A stretch of DNA of 64,000 bases from contig CAVXXM010000004.1 of NCBI GenBank assembly GCA_963765745.1, positions 62,001-126,000 of the forward strand, read 5' to 3'. The position numbers and the translations under genes are program-made. This DNA comes from JAHFPN01 sp963765745. Lineage in GTDB: Bacteria > Pseudomonadota > Alphaproteobacteria > Rhizobiales > Xanthobacteraceae. Position 1 is the first letter of the stretch. Every line of letters begins with the position of its first letter. The notes under the pieces were generated by a model. The model ran no database searches. It was not told the DNA's origin and saw only the letters and a list, made by a program, of their open reading frames with translations. This document shows positions 27,573 through 35,486 of this stretch, one piece after another.

Positions 27573-27600
27573 AAAAAGGCCGCGCTGGCAGCGCGTCCCC
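27573..27600 (-). promoter_or_regulatory. Terminator-like hairpin in carB leader
   Basis: On the minus strand CGCGC-TGCCA-GCGCG is followed by GCC and seven T, ending about 20 bases before the carB start codon. This is the layout of a transcription attenuator. The stem is only five pairs with a five-base loop (or seven with a one-base tip), so it may be weak. Confidence 0.35.
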
Positions 27601-27732
27601 GTCCTACGCGGACCGAGGGCCGAAGGCCCGCCGCGGCGCGGGCGTCTTAGCCCAGATTCGCCCTAGACGGAAGCTACGTTTACCGCGTCCGGCGGCGTGG
27701 ATATTATTGAGGGATTCGGAAAGGCCAGATCA

Positions 27733-28188
27733 ATGAACCGTGCCTTCGCAGCGCTTCTAATCGTGCTCGGCCTGATGTCGACCGGCCACGCGCAACAGGA
27801 GAAGTCCGGTTGGGTCTCCGACTCCCGCGCGGGATGCCGTGCATGGAGCAACTATCTGCAGGAGGGTGAGAGCATCACCTGGAGCGGCCGTTGCGTGGAT
27901 GGATACGTGCATGGCCGCGGTATCCTGAAATGGTTCGAGAGCGGAAAAAACGTCGAAACCGACGAAGGTGAATTCATCAAGGGCAAGCTGCATGGCTTCG
28001 CCGTCATTACGACGGCGGACGGCAAGCGCTTCGAGGGCGAGTTCCGCGACAACAAGCCCGAAGGGCGCGGAAAGCTGGAGACCGAAACCGGCGAGGTCTT
28101 TTCCGGCCGGTGGGCGCGCGGTTGCTTGCGGGACGCAAAGAAGGAAGTCTTTTTCTTCAGCACCCAACAGGAATGCCAGTACTATTGA
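27733..28188 (+). CDS. Secreted MORN-repeat protein
   Basis: 151 residues from ATG 27733. Signal peptide MNRAFAALLIVLGLMSTGHAQ, then four MORN-like repeats at about 50-145: WSGRCVDGYVHGRGI, DEGEFIKGKLHGFAV, FEGEFRDNKPEGRGK and FSGRWARGCLRD. Two to four Cys probably form disulphides. MORN repeats bind lipid or protein; in bacteria the exported kind has no firm role. Divergent from carB. Confidence 0.78.
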   Translation: MNRAFAALLIVLGLMSTGHAQQEKSGWVSDSRAGCRAWSNYLQEGESITWSGRCVDGYVHGRGILKWFESGKNVETDEGEFIKGKLHGFAVITTADGKRFEGEFRDNKPEGRGKLETETGEVFSGRWARGCLRDAKKEVFFFSTQQECQYY

Positions 28189-28198
28189 GCTTGGCAAA

Positions 28199-28906
28199 TC
28201 ATTGCTGCCGCGTCGCCCGGAACGCCATGCGGCGCTGAATGTGGCCGAGATTGCGGCTCATGCGTTCGGCGTTCAGTCCTGCTGCGTGGAGGATCTGGAT
28301 CATCTCGGCCTCGGAATACTGACTCAAGCCAAGCCGTGCGCGCAGGCTCCGGTAGGGTGAAAACACGGTGCGCACCAGGCCGACAAGCGCGGCGAGCAGG
28401 AAGCCGTTCTTCGCCGCGAACGAAAGCAGCGCGGCCGCGTCCTTGAGCGCGCTCTGCTTTGGCCCGATCACGTCGGCGATGACGAGGCGGCCGGTAAGCC
28501 GAAGCCGCTTTTTCCATAGCGGCAACAGGTGCGCGAACTCCTCGCGCGTGAGGTATTGCACGACCGAGTTGGCGATCACGAGATCGAAGCTCACCGCCGG
28601 CAGCCGGTCCAGTTCCTCCGGCGAAATTACCCGGATGCTCGGTACCCGCGCGAAGCGCTGCTTCAGCCGCGCGCGCAGTTTGGGCGCGGCCTCGCAGAGA
28701 TAGAGCTCCACGCAGTACGGCGCGATCTTGTCGGCGTGCAGCGCCTCGCCGCAGCCATAGTCGAGCACGCGCGCGGCGGGAACCCGCACCATCTCGATGA
28801 TTTGCTGGGCTACCGCTCTGTAGTGAAGGTCGAGATGGCGTGCGTTCACGTAGATCGGATGATCCGTGTCCCAATAGGTCACCCAGTCGCGTGCGCCGCG
28901 GCTCAT
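28199..28906 (-). CDS. Class I SAM-dependent methyltransferase
   Basis: 235 residues. Motif I is RVLDYGCGEALHA, followed by YLCEAAPKLRARL (motif II, acidic end Glu), SFDLVIANSVVQYLT (motif IV) and LTGRLVIADVIGP. The C-terminal third has a hydrophobic stretch (AAKNGFLLAALVGLV) that may touch the membrane. Similar to methyltransferases found near polyketide or glycan genes. It is first in a run of minus-strand genes with another methyltransferase and a hydrolase. Confidence 0.78.
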   Translation of the reverse strand: MSRGARDWVTYWDTDHPIYVNARHLDLHYRAVAQQIIEMVRVPAARVLDYGCGEALHADKIAPYCVELYLCEAAPKLRARLKQRFARVPSIRVISPEELDRLPAVSFDLVIANSVVQYLTREEFAHLLPLWKKRLRLTGRLVIADVIGPKQSALKDAAALLSFAAKNGFLLAALVGLVRTVFSPYRSLRARLGLSQYSEAEMIQILHAAGLNAERMSRNLGHIQRRMAFRATRQQ

Positions 28907-28945
28907 GTTGGCCAGGCTCCGCCGGCGGACGATCGCTCGCGCATC

Positions 28946-29929
28946 TCAGCGCGCGCTCAACAGGCCGAACGCCCTGATCGTCGCGGCGCGGCCTTCGGTG
29001 GCGATGACCGGGCCCATGTGATCGAGGTTCGGCAGGAGCTCGACCGGAATATCCGGCCGTAGCGTCTGAAAGACGGGCGCGAACTGGTCGGCACGAAATA
29101 ATTCGTCGTTTGCGCCGACGAGCACCATCGCCGGCCTACGGATGTCGCGAATGTCCTGCCGCCAATCGAGATGCGGCGAATAGTTCGCCAACAGCCGGAA
29201 CGAATAGAATTGCGTACGGTTGTCGTTCATTTCCTCCGGCGGGATCGCGAAGGCGACCACCGGCAGGCCTTCGAACCAGTGCAGCCCCAGTCCCCGGAGA
29301 ACCCGCAGCGCGACAATGCGCGGAATATAAGGTGCGGCCCAGCCGCCGGTGTCCGGGCGCGCCGTCGGCGCATCGGGGCTGAGAAAGGGCGCGAGCAGCA
29401 GATAGCCGTCGAACCGGTCGCCCAGCGGGCCGGCGGCCGTGCGCAACGCGAATCCGCCGCCCGAGGAATGACCGATGAGAATTCGTTTGGCGCCGGCGGG
29501 CGCCGGCCCAAGCGCAGCCAACAGATCGGCCAGGTCGTCTTCCAGCTGGCCGATATAGTCGATGTCGCCCTTGCGCCCCGATTGGCCGTGGCCGCGGATG
29601 TCCGGCGCATAGACGGTTATGCCGGCCGCCTGCAGCGCCTTGGCGAAGCCATGCACCGCGGCGCTCGATCCCGACGAGCCGTGGATCATGACGGCGATAC
29701 GGTCCGGCGAAGCCGGATAGGCGCGATAGGCGAGCGAGGTTCCGTCGCGCGCGGTGAAGCGGAGCGCCGGCGGCAGGTCGGCGAGTTCCTGGCGGATAGT
29801 GGTGACTCCCGCAGCCATGCTCGGCATCGGCGGCGGCGTGGCTTTGGTGCCGAATGCGATCGCGCCGGCGAGGGCGGCGACCGCGATGACGGCCAGGGAT
29901 GTCAGGGCGATGAGCGACCAGCGGAGCAT
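28946..29929 (-). CDS. Membrane-anchored alpha/beta hydrolase
   Basis: 327 residues from ATG 29929 (GTG 29944 is an alternative). One N-terminal membrane helix (SLIALTSLAVIAVAALAGAIAFG) then an alpha/beta hydrolase domain: oxyanion loop MIHGSSGSS, DIRGHGQSG, nucleophile elbow GHSSGGG (Ser in the centre), and catalytic Asp/His candidates in VGANDELF and LPNLDHMGP. Likely a periplasm-facing esterase or lipase; substrate unknown. Resembles serine aminopeptidase S33 (lysophospholipase-like) proteins. Confidence 0.85.
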   Translation of the reverse strand: MLRWSLIALTSLAVIAVAALAGAIAFGTKATPPPMPSMAAGVTTIRQELADLPPALRFTARDGTSLAYRAYPASPDRIAVMIHGSSGSSAAVHGFAKALQAAGITVYAPDIRGHGQSGRKGDIDYIGQLEDDLADLLAALGPAPAGAKRILIGHSSGGGFALRTAAGPLGDRFDGYLLLAPFLSPDAPTARPDTGGWAAPYIPRIVALRVLRGLGLHWFEGLPVVAFAIPPEEMNDNRTQFYSFRLLANYSPHLDWRQDIRDIRRPAMVLVGANDELFRADQFAPVFQTLRPDIPVELLPNLDHMGPVIATEGRAATIRAFGLLSAR

Positions 29930-29952
29930 GCCCAAGCCTATCACAGCTCAAA

Positions 29953-30762
29953 TCAGGCGGGCTTGCGCAGCGAGAAGTAGATTTCGCCGCCGAGCGCCGG
30001 GAATGCCGCGCCCCAGGCCAGATTCGCCCGCACCCAGCCGGCGTAGTTTTCGAGGAACAGTCCCGACCAGCGCGTGAAGAACGTGCCGGACAGGAAATCG
30101 ACGGTCAGGTTTCCCTGCCGCGCGATCTTCCGGACCAGGCCGGGCGTGATGACGGAAAGATGCCGGTGCGCATGCACGTCGTCGAGCACCTTGGAAAATT
30201 TCCAGTGCAGCAGCCAGTAGCGGTGAACCGCCGCGAGCGCGCCTGGCATGGTCGGCGATCCGCCGATCACGATCCCGCCGGCATCGAGGCCCGCCGCGAG
30301 ATGCCGCACGGCCAGTTCCGGCTCGTACAGATGCTCGAGCACATGCAGAAGGATGACGGCGTCGTAGCGGCGGCCGCGCAGGTCGATGGGTTGTTCGATG
30401 TCGGCCTCGATATAGTCGGAATAGGAGTAGCGCTTCAGCGTTTCGGGCATGACCTGCACGTCGATGCCGTCCCAGCGCTCGATCCAGTTCGGCAACGCGA
30501 AACGCTCCGCCGATAGCTGCGGCCCGCCCATGAAGGCGAGCATCCGGCCATGTCCGATTCCGACCTCGAGCACCCGCAGCGGCCGGCCGAGCCGCTTGCG
30601 TTGCTCGTCGAGCAGCATGCGGCAAAACCAGTAGCGCAGGAAACGAATCGGATAGCGCGTCGCGGCGACCTTCTTGGCGTGGCCTCCGCCAAACTCGAGC
30701 CGGGCGATCTGGTCGAAGCCGTCGAGCGGCCAACGCAACTGTCTCATGACTGGCCGATCCAT
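29953..30762 (-). CDS. SAM-dependent methyltransferase
   Basis: 269 residues. Motif I LRVLEVGIGHGRML, motif II WDGIDVQVMPE, motif IV RYDAVILLHVLEHLYEPE and AGGIVIGGSPTMPG follow in order. A basic N-terminal stretch (KKVAATRYPIRFLRYWFCR) precedes the fold, and the second half is aromatic-rich (HRYWLLHWKFSKVLDDVHAHRHLS). It is the Methyltransf_23 type often acting on lipid or glycan intermediates. Ends 24 bases before the hydrolase start, suggesting one transcript. Confidence 0.8.
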   Translation of the reverse strand: MDRPVMRQLRWPLDGFDQIARLEFGGGHAKKVAATRYPIRFLRYWFCRMLLDEQRKRLGRPLRVLEVGIGHGRMLAFMGGPQLSAERFALPNWIERWDGIDVQVMPETLKRYSYSDYIEADIEQPIDLRGRRYDAVILLHVLEHLYEPELAVRHLAAGLDAGGIVIGGSPTMPGALAAVHRYWLLHWKFSKVLDDVHAHRHLSVITPGLVRKIARQGNLTVDFLSGTFFTRWSGLFLENYAGWVRANLAWGAAFPALGGEIYFSLRKPA

Positions 30763-30815
30763 AGCCTCAATAGCGGGCCCTGACTATTGTGAACGGGGTC
30801 GCTGTTCGGACGCCA

Positions 30816-31328
30816 TCAGCGCAGCCAGGCCCGATACTCCGGCACCTCGCGCGCCATGTCTTCGTAGAGCCACACCAGGCGGTCGAGGAACCAGAGCTTG
30901 CACAGGCCCGCGCCGATGCAGCCCGCCAGATACACCCACGGCTCGGCGGCGATCAGGCCCGCGGCCATCAGCAGCCCGCCGACGGCGGAGCCGATCGACA
31001 AAAGCGTGATGGCGTTGCGGTGATAGACCGAGATCGGATGCAGCGTGCTCAGGATATAGACCCGCTCGCCCATCACCGCGCGCGCGGCCCAGCTCCGGGT
31101 CGAGGCCGGCGGCGGGAAGATGCGCGGATTGAGCCAGTACCAGATCGCGAACGCGCCGAGCGGCAGCGCCGCCCACCAGCCGATCCAGTGGATGCTCCAG
31201 ATCGCGAGCATCAGGAACGGCGCCGACGCGATCCGCGTCCACACGCTCCACGGATTGGCGTGCCGCTCCCACGCATGCTCGTCCATGCGCATGGCGTTGG
31301 CGATGAATTGCAGGATGCGCTGGTACAT
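30816..31328 (-). CDS. DUF6653-type membrane protein
   Basis: 170 residues. Opens with MRMDEHAWERHANPWSVWTR just inside the N-terminus, a phrase I associate with DUF6653, followed by four hydrophobic helices (SAPFLMLAIWSIHWIGWW, LPLGAFAIWYWL, ITLLSIGSAVGGLLMAAGLI, VYLAGCIGAGLCKLWFL). No catalytic motif. Function unknown. Stands between the methyltransferase genes and a REP-like repeat block. Confidence 0.7.
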   Translation of the reverse strand: MYQRILQFIANAMRMDEHAWERHANPWSVWTRIASAPFLMLAIWSIHWIGWWAALPLGAFAIWYWLNPRIFPPPASTRSWAARAVMGERVYILSTLHPISVYHRNAITLLSIGSAVGGLLMAAGLIAAEPWVYLAGCIGAGLCKLWFLDRLVWLYEDMAREVPEYRAWLR

Positions 31329-31344
31329 GCGGCGCGACTTTCTT

Positions 31345-31370
31345 AACCCTCTCCCCTTGTGGGAGAGGGT
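31345..31370. repeat. CCCTCTCCC/GGGAGAGGG palindrome
   Basis: ACCCTCTCCCC pairs with GGGAGAGGGT around a short loop. The same CCCTCTCC...GGAGAGGG type recurs at 50782-50803 and as CACCTCTCC...GGAGAGGTG at 50837-50860, so it behaves as a dispersed extragenic palindrome; it may also end the transcript. Confidence 0.55.
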
Positions 31371-31387
31371 GAAGCATATTCCTGCGC

Positions 31388-31540
31388 GTCATTCCGGGCG
31401 AGCGTCGCTTTTGCGACGCGAGGCCCGGAATCCATATCCGCAGACGGTGAAATTGAGTGAAGTTGAGAAGTCGGTGGTTATGGATTCCGGGCTCGTCGCG
31501 CCTTCGCCCTTCGGGCTACGGCGGACGCCCCGGAATGACG
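31388..31540. repeat. REP/BIME-like inverted repeat pair between DUF6653 gene and carA
   Basis: Two imperfect hairpins face each other. 31388-31434 begins GTCATTCCGGGC and ends GGCCCGGAATCCAT with an inner GCGTCGC...GCGACGC stem; 31479-31540 begins ATGGATTCCGGGC and ends CGCCCCGGAATGACG. Together they form a larger inverted repeat. This GTCATTCCGGG family is widespread between genes in Bradyrhizobiaceae-like genomes. Confidence 0.75.
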
Positions 31541-31543
31541 GAA

Positions 31544-32731
31544 CTACTGCTTCCGTCCCCGCATCATCCCCACGAACCGCTCGAACAGATAGCGGCTGTC
31601 GCGCGGGCCGGGCGAGGCCTCCGGGTGATACTGCACCGAGAACACCGGCTTGCCCTTGAGCTGGATGCCGGCGTTCGAGCCGTCGAACAGCGAGACGTGG
31701 GTCTCCTCGGCGTCGGCCGGCAGCGTCGCGCGGTCGACCGCGAAGCCGTGGTTCATCGAGGTGATCTCGACTTTTCCCGTAGTCAGGTCCTTCACCGGAT
31801 GGTTGGCGCCGTGGTGGCCCTGATGCATCTTCATCGTCTTGGCGCCGACCGCGAGCCCGAGCATCTGGTGGCCCAAACAAATCCCGAAAGTCGGCGTGCC
31901 GCTGTCGATGATCTTCTTGATGACGGGCACCGCGTATTCGCCGGTCGCCGCCGGGTCGCCGGGGCCGTTCGAGAGAAAAACGCCGTCGGGCTTCATGGCG
32001 AGGATGTCCTCGGCCGAAGTCTTGGCCGGAACCACCGTGACCTTGCAGCCGTTGGCCACCAGCAGCCGCAAAATGTTGCGCTTGATGCCGTAGTCGATGG
32101 CGACCACGTTGAACTCGCCGTTCTCTTGCCGGCCATAACCCTTGCCCCAGACCCAGGGCGTCTCGTCCCAGCCATAGCGCTGGCTCGTGCTCACCATCGG
32201 CACCAGATCCATGCCGACGAGGCCCGGCCACTCGCGCGCTTCTTTCTTCAGCGCATCGAGATCGAACTTGCCGTCCGGCGCGTGCGCGATCACGGCGTTG
32301 GGCATGCCCTTGTCGCGGATCAGCGCGGTGAGCGCGCGCGTGTCGATGCCGGCGAGCCCGACGATGCCGCGGCTCTTGAGCCAGGCATCGAGATGGCGCG
32401 TGGCGCGATAGCTCGAGGGATCGGTGATCGCCGAATGCAGCACCATGCCGCGCACGCCGGGCGTGGCCGCGAGGTTCACCGTCTCGATGTCTTCCTCGTT
32501 GGTGCCGACATTGCCGATATGCGGGAAGGTGAAGGTGATGATCTGGCCGGCGTAGGAGGGATCGGTGAGGATTTCCTCGTAGCCGGTCATCGCCGTGTTG
32601 AAACAAACCTCGCCCACGGCCTGGCCGGCGGCGCCGAGGCCGAAGCCTTCGAGCACGGTGCCGTCGGCGAGCACGAGGAGGGCGGTCGGAGCGGGCTCCG
32701 TCCAGCCGGAATCGGCTTGTTTAGGGCTCAT
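31544..32731 (-). CDS. carA: Carbamoyl-phosphate synthase small chain
   Basis: 395 residues. N-terminal CPSase domain (VLADGTVLEGFGLGA, GEVCFNTAMTGYEEILTDPSYAGQI) and class I glutamine amidotransferase domain with LSNGPGDP, the nucleophilic Cys in FGICLGHQMLGLA, and His/Glu in VQYHPEASPGP. Hydrolyses glutamine and passes ammonia to CarB. Divergent from a small membrane gene and yqeY. The REP-like block abuts its 3' end. Confidence 0.97.
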   Translation of the reverse strand: MSPKQADSGWTEPAPTALLVLADGTVLEGFGLGAAGQAVGEVCFNTAMTGYEEILTDPSYAGQIITFTFPHIGNVGTNEEDIETVNLAATPGVRGMVLHSAITDPSSYRATRHLDAWLKSRGIVGLAGIDTRALTALIRDKGMPNAVIAHAPDGKFDLDALKKEAREWPGLVGMDLVPMVSTSQRYGWDETPWVWGKGYGRQENGEFNVVAIDYGIKRNILRLLVANGCKVTVVPAKTSAEDILAMKPDGVFLSNGPGDPAATGEYAVPVIKKIIDSGTPTFGICLGHQMLGLAVGAKTMKMHQGHHGANHPVKDLTTGKVEITSMNHGFAVDRATLPADAEETHVSLFDGSNAGIQLKGKPVFSVQYHPEASPGPRDSRYLFERFVGMMRGRKQ

Positions 32732-32796
32732 GAGCGGCCTAGATAGCCGGGAGCCCCCACGGCGTCAAAGTCATCATCAAAAGGGTCGAGAAGCGA

Positions 32797-33015
32797 ATGG
32801 ATTGGCTCTCGGCGTTCGGATTGACTGCCGTAACCGCTATGTTGGTCTTCTATGCGCTGGAAGATCGTAGCCCTTGGTACATTCTGGCGTTCGCCGCCGC
32901 CTGTGCGTTGGCTTCGATCTACGGATTTCTCCAGGGCGCCTGGCCGTTCGGACTAGTCGAAGCGGTCTGGACGCTGATCGCGGTCCACCGGTGGCGAAAG
33001 CGAACGGCAAGCTAG
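32797..33015 (+). CDS. Small two- or three-helix membrane protein
   Basis: 72 residues, nearly all hydrophobic: LSAFGLTAVTAMLVFYALE, WYILAFAAACALASIYGFLQ and WPFGLVEAVWTLIAVHRW, ending in a basic tail. Sits between carA and yqeY in the plus direction, 21 bases before yqeY. No assigned function that I know of. Confidence 0.55.
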   Translation: MDWLSAFGLTAVTAMLVFYALEDRSPWYILAFAAACALASIYGFLQGAWPFGLVEAVWTLIAVHRWRKRTAS

Positions 33016-33036
33016 TCAGCGAAACAACGAGGTCCC

Positions 33037-33492
33037 GTGCTCCGCGAAAAGATCAACGATGGCATGAAAGGCGCGATGAAGGCGCAGGAGAAGCTCAGGC
33101 TCTCCACGCTCCGTCTCGTCAATGCCGCGATCAAGAACGCCGATATCGAGGCGCGCACGGCGGGCAAGGAGCCGATCGCCGACGACGCCATCCTCGGCCT
33201 GCTGCAGAAGCTCATCAAGCAGCGCCAGGAATCGATCGAGCTCTACGACAAGGCCGGCCGCAAGGAGCTCGCCGACCAGGAGCGCGGCGAGATCGAGATC
33301 ATCAAGGGCTTCCTGCCGCAGCAGATGAGCGAGGCCGAGGCCAAGGCCGCCATCGCCGCCATCATCAAGGAGACCGGCGCCGCGAGCGTGAAGGACATGG
33401 GCAAGGTCATGGCCGCGCTCAAGGAGCGCCACGCCGGCCAGATGGATTTCGGCAAGGCGAGCGGGCTGGTGAAGGGGCTGCTGGCGGGATAA
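33037..33492 (+). CDS. yqeY: GatB/YqeY domain protein
   Basis: 151 residues starting at GTG 33037. Entirely helical; signatures MKAQEKLRLSTLRLVNAAIKN, LQKLIKQRQESIELY, ERGEIEIIKGFLPQQMSE and KVMAALKERHAGQMDFGKAS mark the YqeY family, which resembles the tRNA-binding tail of GatB. It is conserved between carA and dnaG in alphaproteobacteria. The exact role, possibly tRNA-linked amidation, is unproven. Confidence 0.92.
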   Translation: MLREKINDGMKGAMKAQEKLRLSTLRLVNAAIKNADIEARTAGKEPIADDAILGLLQKLIKQRQESIELYDKAGRKELADQERGEIEIIKGFLPQQMSEAEAKAAIAAIIKETGAASVKDMGKVMAALKERHAGQMDFGKASGLVKGLLAG

Positions 33493-33571
33493 GTTTTTCC
33501 CTCGTGCGCGCCCCCGGGTTCAACCCGGGAGCGGCAATGGCGGATTGAATGAAGAATTAAGGGAGAACAAC

Positions 33572-33757
33572 ATGCCGGAAGTGATCGTCTACGCGGTCGA
33601 GGGGCGCACCCTCGAGCAGAAACGCGGCCTGGTGAAGGACATCACCGCGGCGGTAGCGAAGAATTTCGCGTCTCCGCCCGAGTCCGTGACGATCCAGATC
33701 GTCGAAGCGCCAAAGACCGGCAAGGCCAAAGGCGGCGTGCTGTTCAGCGAGCGCTAA
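33572..33757 (+). CDS. 4-oxalocrotonate tautomerase family protein
   Basis: 61 residues, the usual size. MPEVIVYAVEGRTLEQK: Pro1 after Met removal is the catalytic base, Arg12-like residues follow (GRTLEQKRGLV), and the C-terminus PESVTIQIVEAPKTGKAKGG has the beta-hairpin of the family. GGGAG precedes ATG. Forms hexamers of tiny subunits; acts on 2-hydroxy-muconate-like dienols or related acids. It lies 26 bases before a Bug-type binding protein, so both may serve uptake and breakdown of an organic acid. Confidence 0.85.
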   Translation: MPEVIVYAVEGRTLEQKRGLVKDITAAVAKNFASPPESVTIQIVEAPKTGKAKGGVLFSER

Positions 33758-33783
33758 AGTTCTCGTCAGCGGGGAGGAAAATC

Positions 33784-34761
33784 ATGCATCGCCGAAATTT
33801 GCTGCGCGCCGTTTCGCTCGCGATCGCCATTGCCGCTTTGCCGCTCGCGGCCGCCCAGGCCCAACTCGGCGAGCAGCCGCTGAAAATCGTCTTTCCGTTC
33901 GCCGCCGGCGGCTCCGGCGACGCGCTGTCCCGGCTGGTGGCCGAGCACCTGCGCGCCGGACTGAACCGCACCGTGATCGTCGAGAATGTGACCGGTGCGG
34001 CCGGCCGCATCGGCACGCGGCAGGTCGTGGCCGCGGCGCCCGATGGCAACACGCTGCTGCTGACGCCGATCGCGCCGGTCGCGGTCTATCAGCACGTCTA
34101 CAAGGATCTCGAATACGACCCGATCAAGCAGCTGAAGCCGGTCGCCCATGTCGCCGGCTTCGAGTTCGCGCTTGCGGTCGGGCCGAAGGTTCCGGCGAAA
34201 TCGCTGAAAGAGCTGGTCGAGTGGCTCAAGGCCAATCCCAAGGAGGCGAGCTACGGCTCGCCGGCCGCCGGTTCGCTGCCGCATTTCTTCGGCGTCCTGT
34301 TCGGCCGCGCCGCCGGCATCGACTTCGTGCATATCGGCTACCGCGGCTCGGCACCGGCCATGGCCGACCTCGCCGGCGGGCAACTGCCGGTCGTCGTCAC
34401 CACCACGAGCGACATCATCGCGATGCATCTGGCAGGGCGCGTGCGCATCCTCGCGACCTCGGACGCCAAGCGCTCGCCGCTGGTTCCCGAGGCGCCGACG
34501 TTCCGCGAGGCCGGCTATGGCATCGAAGGCGCCGCCTGGTACGGGCTGTTCGCGCCGGCAGGTACGCCGGACGCGATCGTCGAGCGCTACAACAAGATCG
34601 TCGTCGCCGCGCTCAAATTGCCGGAAGTGAAGGAGCGGCTCCTGAAGATGGGGCTCTATGCCACCGGTTCGACCCCGGCCGAATTCGCCGCGATCCAGAA
34701 AGCGGACTCCGAGCGCTGGGCCCCGGCGGTGAAGGCCTCGGGCTTCACGCCGTCGCAGTGA
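33784..34761 (+). CDS. Tripartite tricarboxylate transporter (Bug/TctC-type) binding protein
   Basis: 325 residues with a signal peptide (MHRRNLLRAVSLAIAIAALPLAAAQA). Bug-family signatures: LKIVFPFAAGGSGDALSRL, VIVENVTGAAGRIGT, YGSPAAGSLPHFFGVLF, HIGYRGSAPAMADLAGGQ and the late APTFREAGYGIEG, WYGLFAPAGTP. These bind carboxylates such as citrate, nicotinate or terephthalate in the periplasm. No TctA/TctB membrane genes are nearby, as is usual for the many orphan Bug proteins. Confidence 0.9.
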   Translation: MHRRNLLRAVSLAIAIAALPLAAAQAQLGEQPLKIVFPFAAGGSGDALSRLVAEHLRAGLNRTVIVENVTGAAGRIGTRQVVAAAPDGNTLLLTPIAPVAVYQHVYKDLEYDPIKQLKPVAHVAGFEFALAVGPKVPAKSLKELVEWLKANPKEASYGSPAAGSLPHFFGVLFGRAAGIDFVHIGYRGSAPAMADLAGGQLPVVVTTTSDIIAMHLAGRVRILATSDAKRSPLVPEAPTFREAGYGIEGAAWYGLFAPAGTPDAIVERYNKIVVAALKLPEVKERLLKMGLYATGSTPAEFAAIQKADSERWAPAVKASGFTPSQ

Positions 34762-34814
34762 ACGGCCTAACGGCCTGCCTGTCACGCGGTCATCTTCGCG
34801 TTGGGGTCGAGCGC

Positions 34815-35336
34815 ATGACGCACACCATCAAGCTTCTGACTCCACAGCAGGCACAGACGATGCGTGCCGCGCTGATTGACCTCTTGGTCGACTCTGTCGA
34901 GAGCGGCGCTTCGGTGAATTTCGTCTGGCCCATGACGCCGGCGAAAGCCGAGACCTGGTGGGAGGGCGCACTGGCGAGCCATGCCCGCGGCGAGCGGCTG
35001 ATTTTCACGGCGGAGGCCGAAGGCCGCGCGGACGGAACGGTGCAGCTGATCTTGGCGCCGCAGGAGAACCAGGCCTTTCGTGCCGACCTCGCCAAGTTGC
35101 TGGTGCATAGCCGCGCCCGGCGCCAGGGGCTCGGAGCGGCCTTGATGCGTGCGGCCGAGGATGAAGCGCACCGAATCGGGCGTACGTTGCTCACCCTGGA
35201 TACGGAGTTCGGCAGTGCCGCCGAACGGCTCTATCTGCGGCTCGGCTGGACGAAATACGGCGAGGTTCCGGCTTATGCGACAAGCGTAGACAACCGCTCA
35301 CGCGATGCCGTGAGCTTCTTCTACAAGACGCTCTGA
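34815..35336 (+). CDS. GNAT-family N-acetyltransferase
   Basis: 173 residues. Substrate-side N-terminal half, then VQLILAPQENQAFRADLAKLLVHSRARRQGLGAALM with the acetyl-CoA loop RARRQGLG, and RLYLRLGWTKYGEVP typical of the GNAT C-terminus. ATG 34815 chosen since upstream sequence overlaps the preceding gene's 3' region without similarity. Resembles small antibiotic or amine acetyltransferases; acceptor unknown. Confidence 0.85.
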   Translation: MTHTIKLLTPQQAQTMRAALIDLLVDSVESGASVNFVWPMTPAKAETWWEGALASHARGERLIFTAEAEGRADGTVQLILAPQENQAFRADLAKLLVHSRARRQGLGAALMRAAEDEAHRIGRTLLTLDTEFGSAAERLYLRLGWTKYGEVPAYATSVDNRSRDAVSFFYKTL

Positions 35337-35486
35337 ACCGCGCGCGGTTGTTATCTGGCCCAACCGAGATCAGTGCTGTGGATAACCCAAAGAGCGTGCG
35401 CAATTCGCGCTGCTAAGCTGCTCTTGCTTGCCAAACGGCCGCCTTGAGCGGCGGTGTAAGATTCCGCCGCTGCCAGATTCGCCCCC

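Noticed and set aside
33512..33529. CCCGGGTT-CAACCCGGG hairpin after yqeY as terminator
   Set aside because: Stem is good but no T-tract follows on either strand; could only be an mRNA end protector.
35336..35349. AACCGCGCGCGGTT palindrome after the GNAT gene as terminator
   Set aside because: The arms meet with no room for a loop and there is no T-tract; too little to call.
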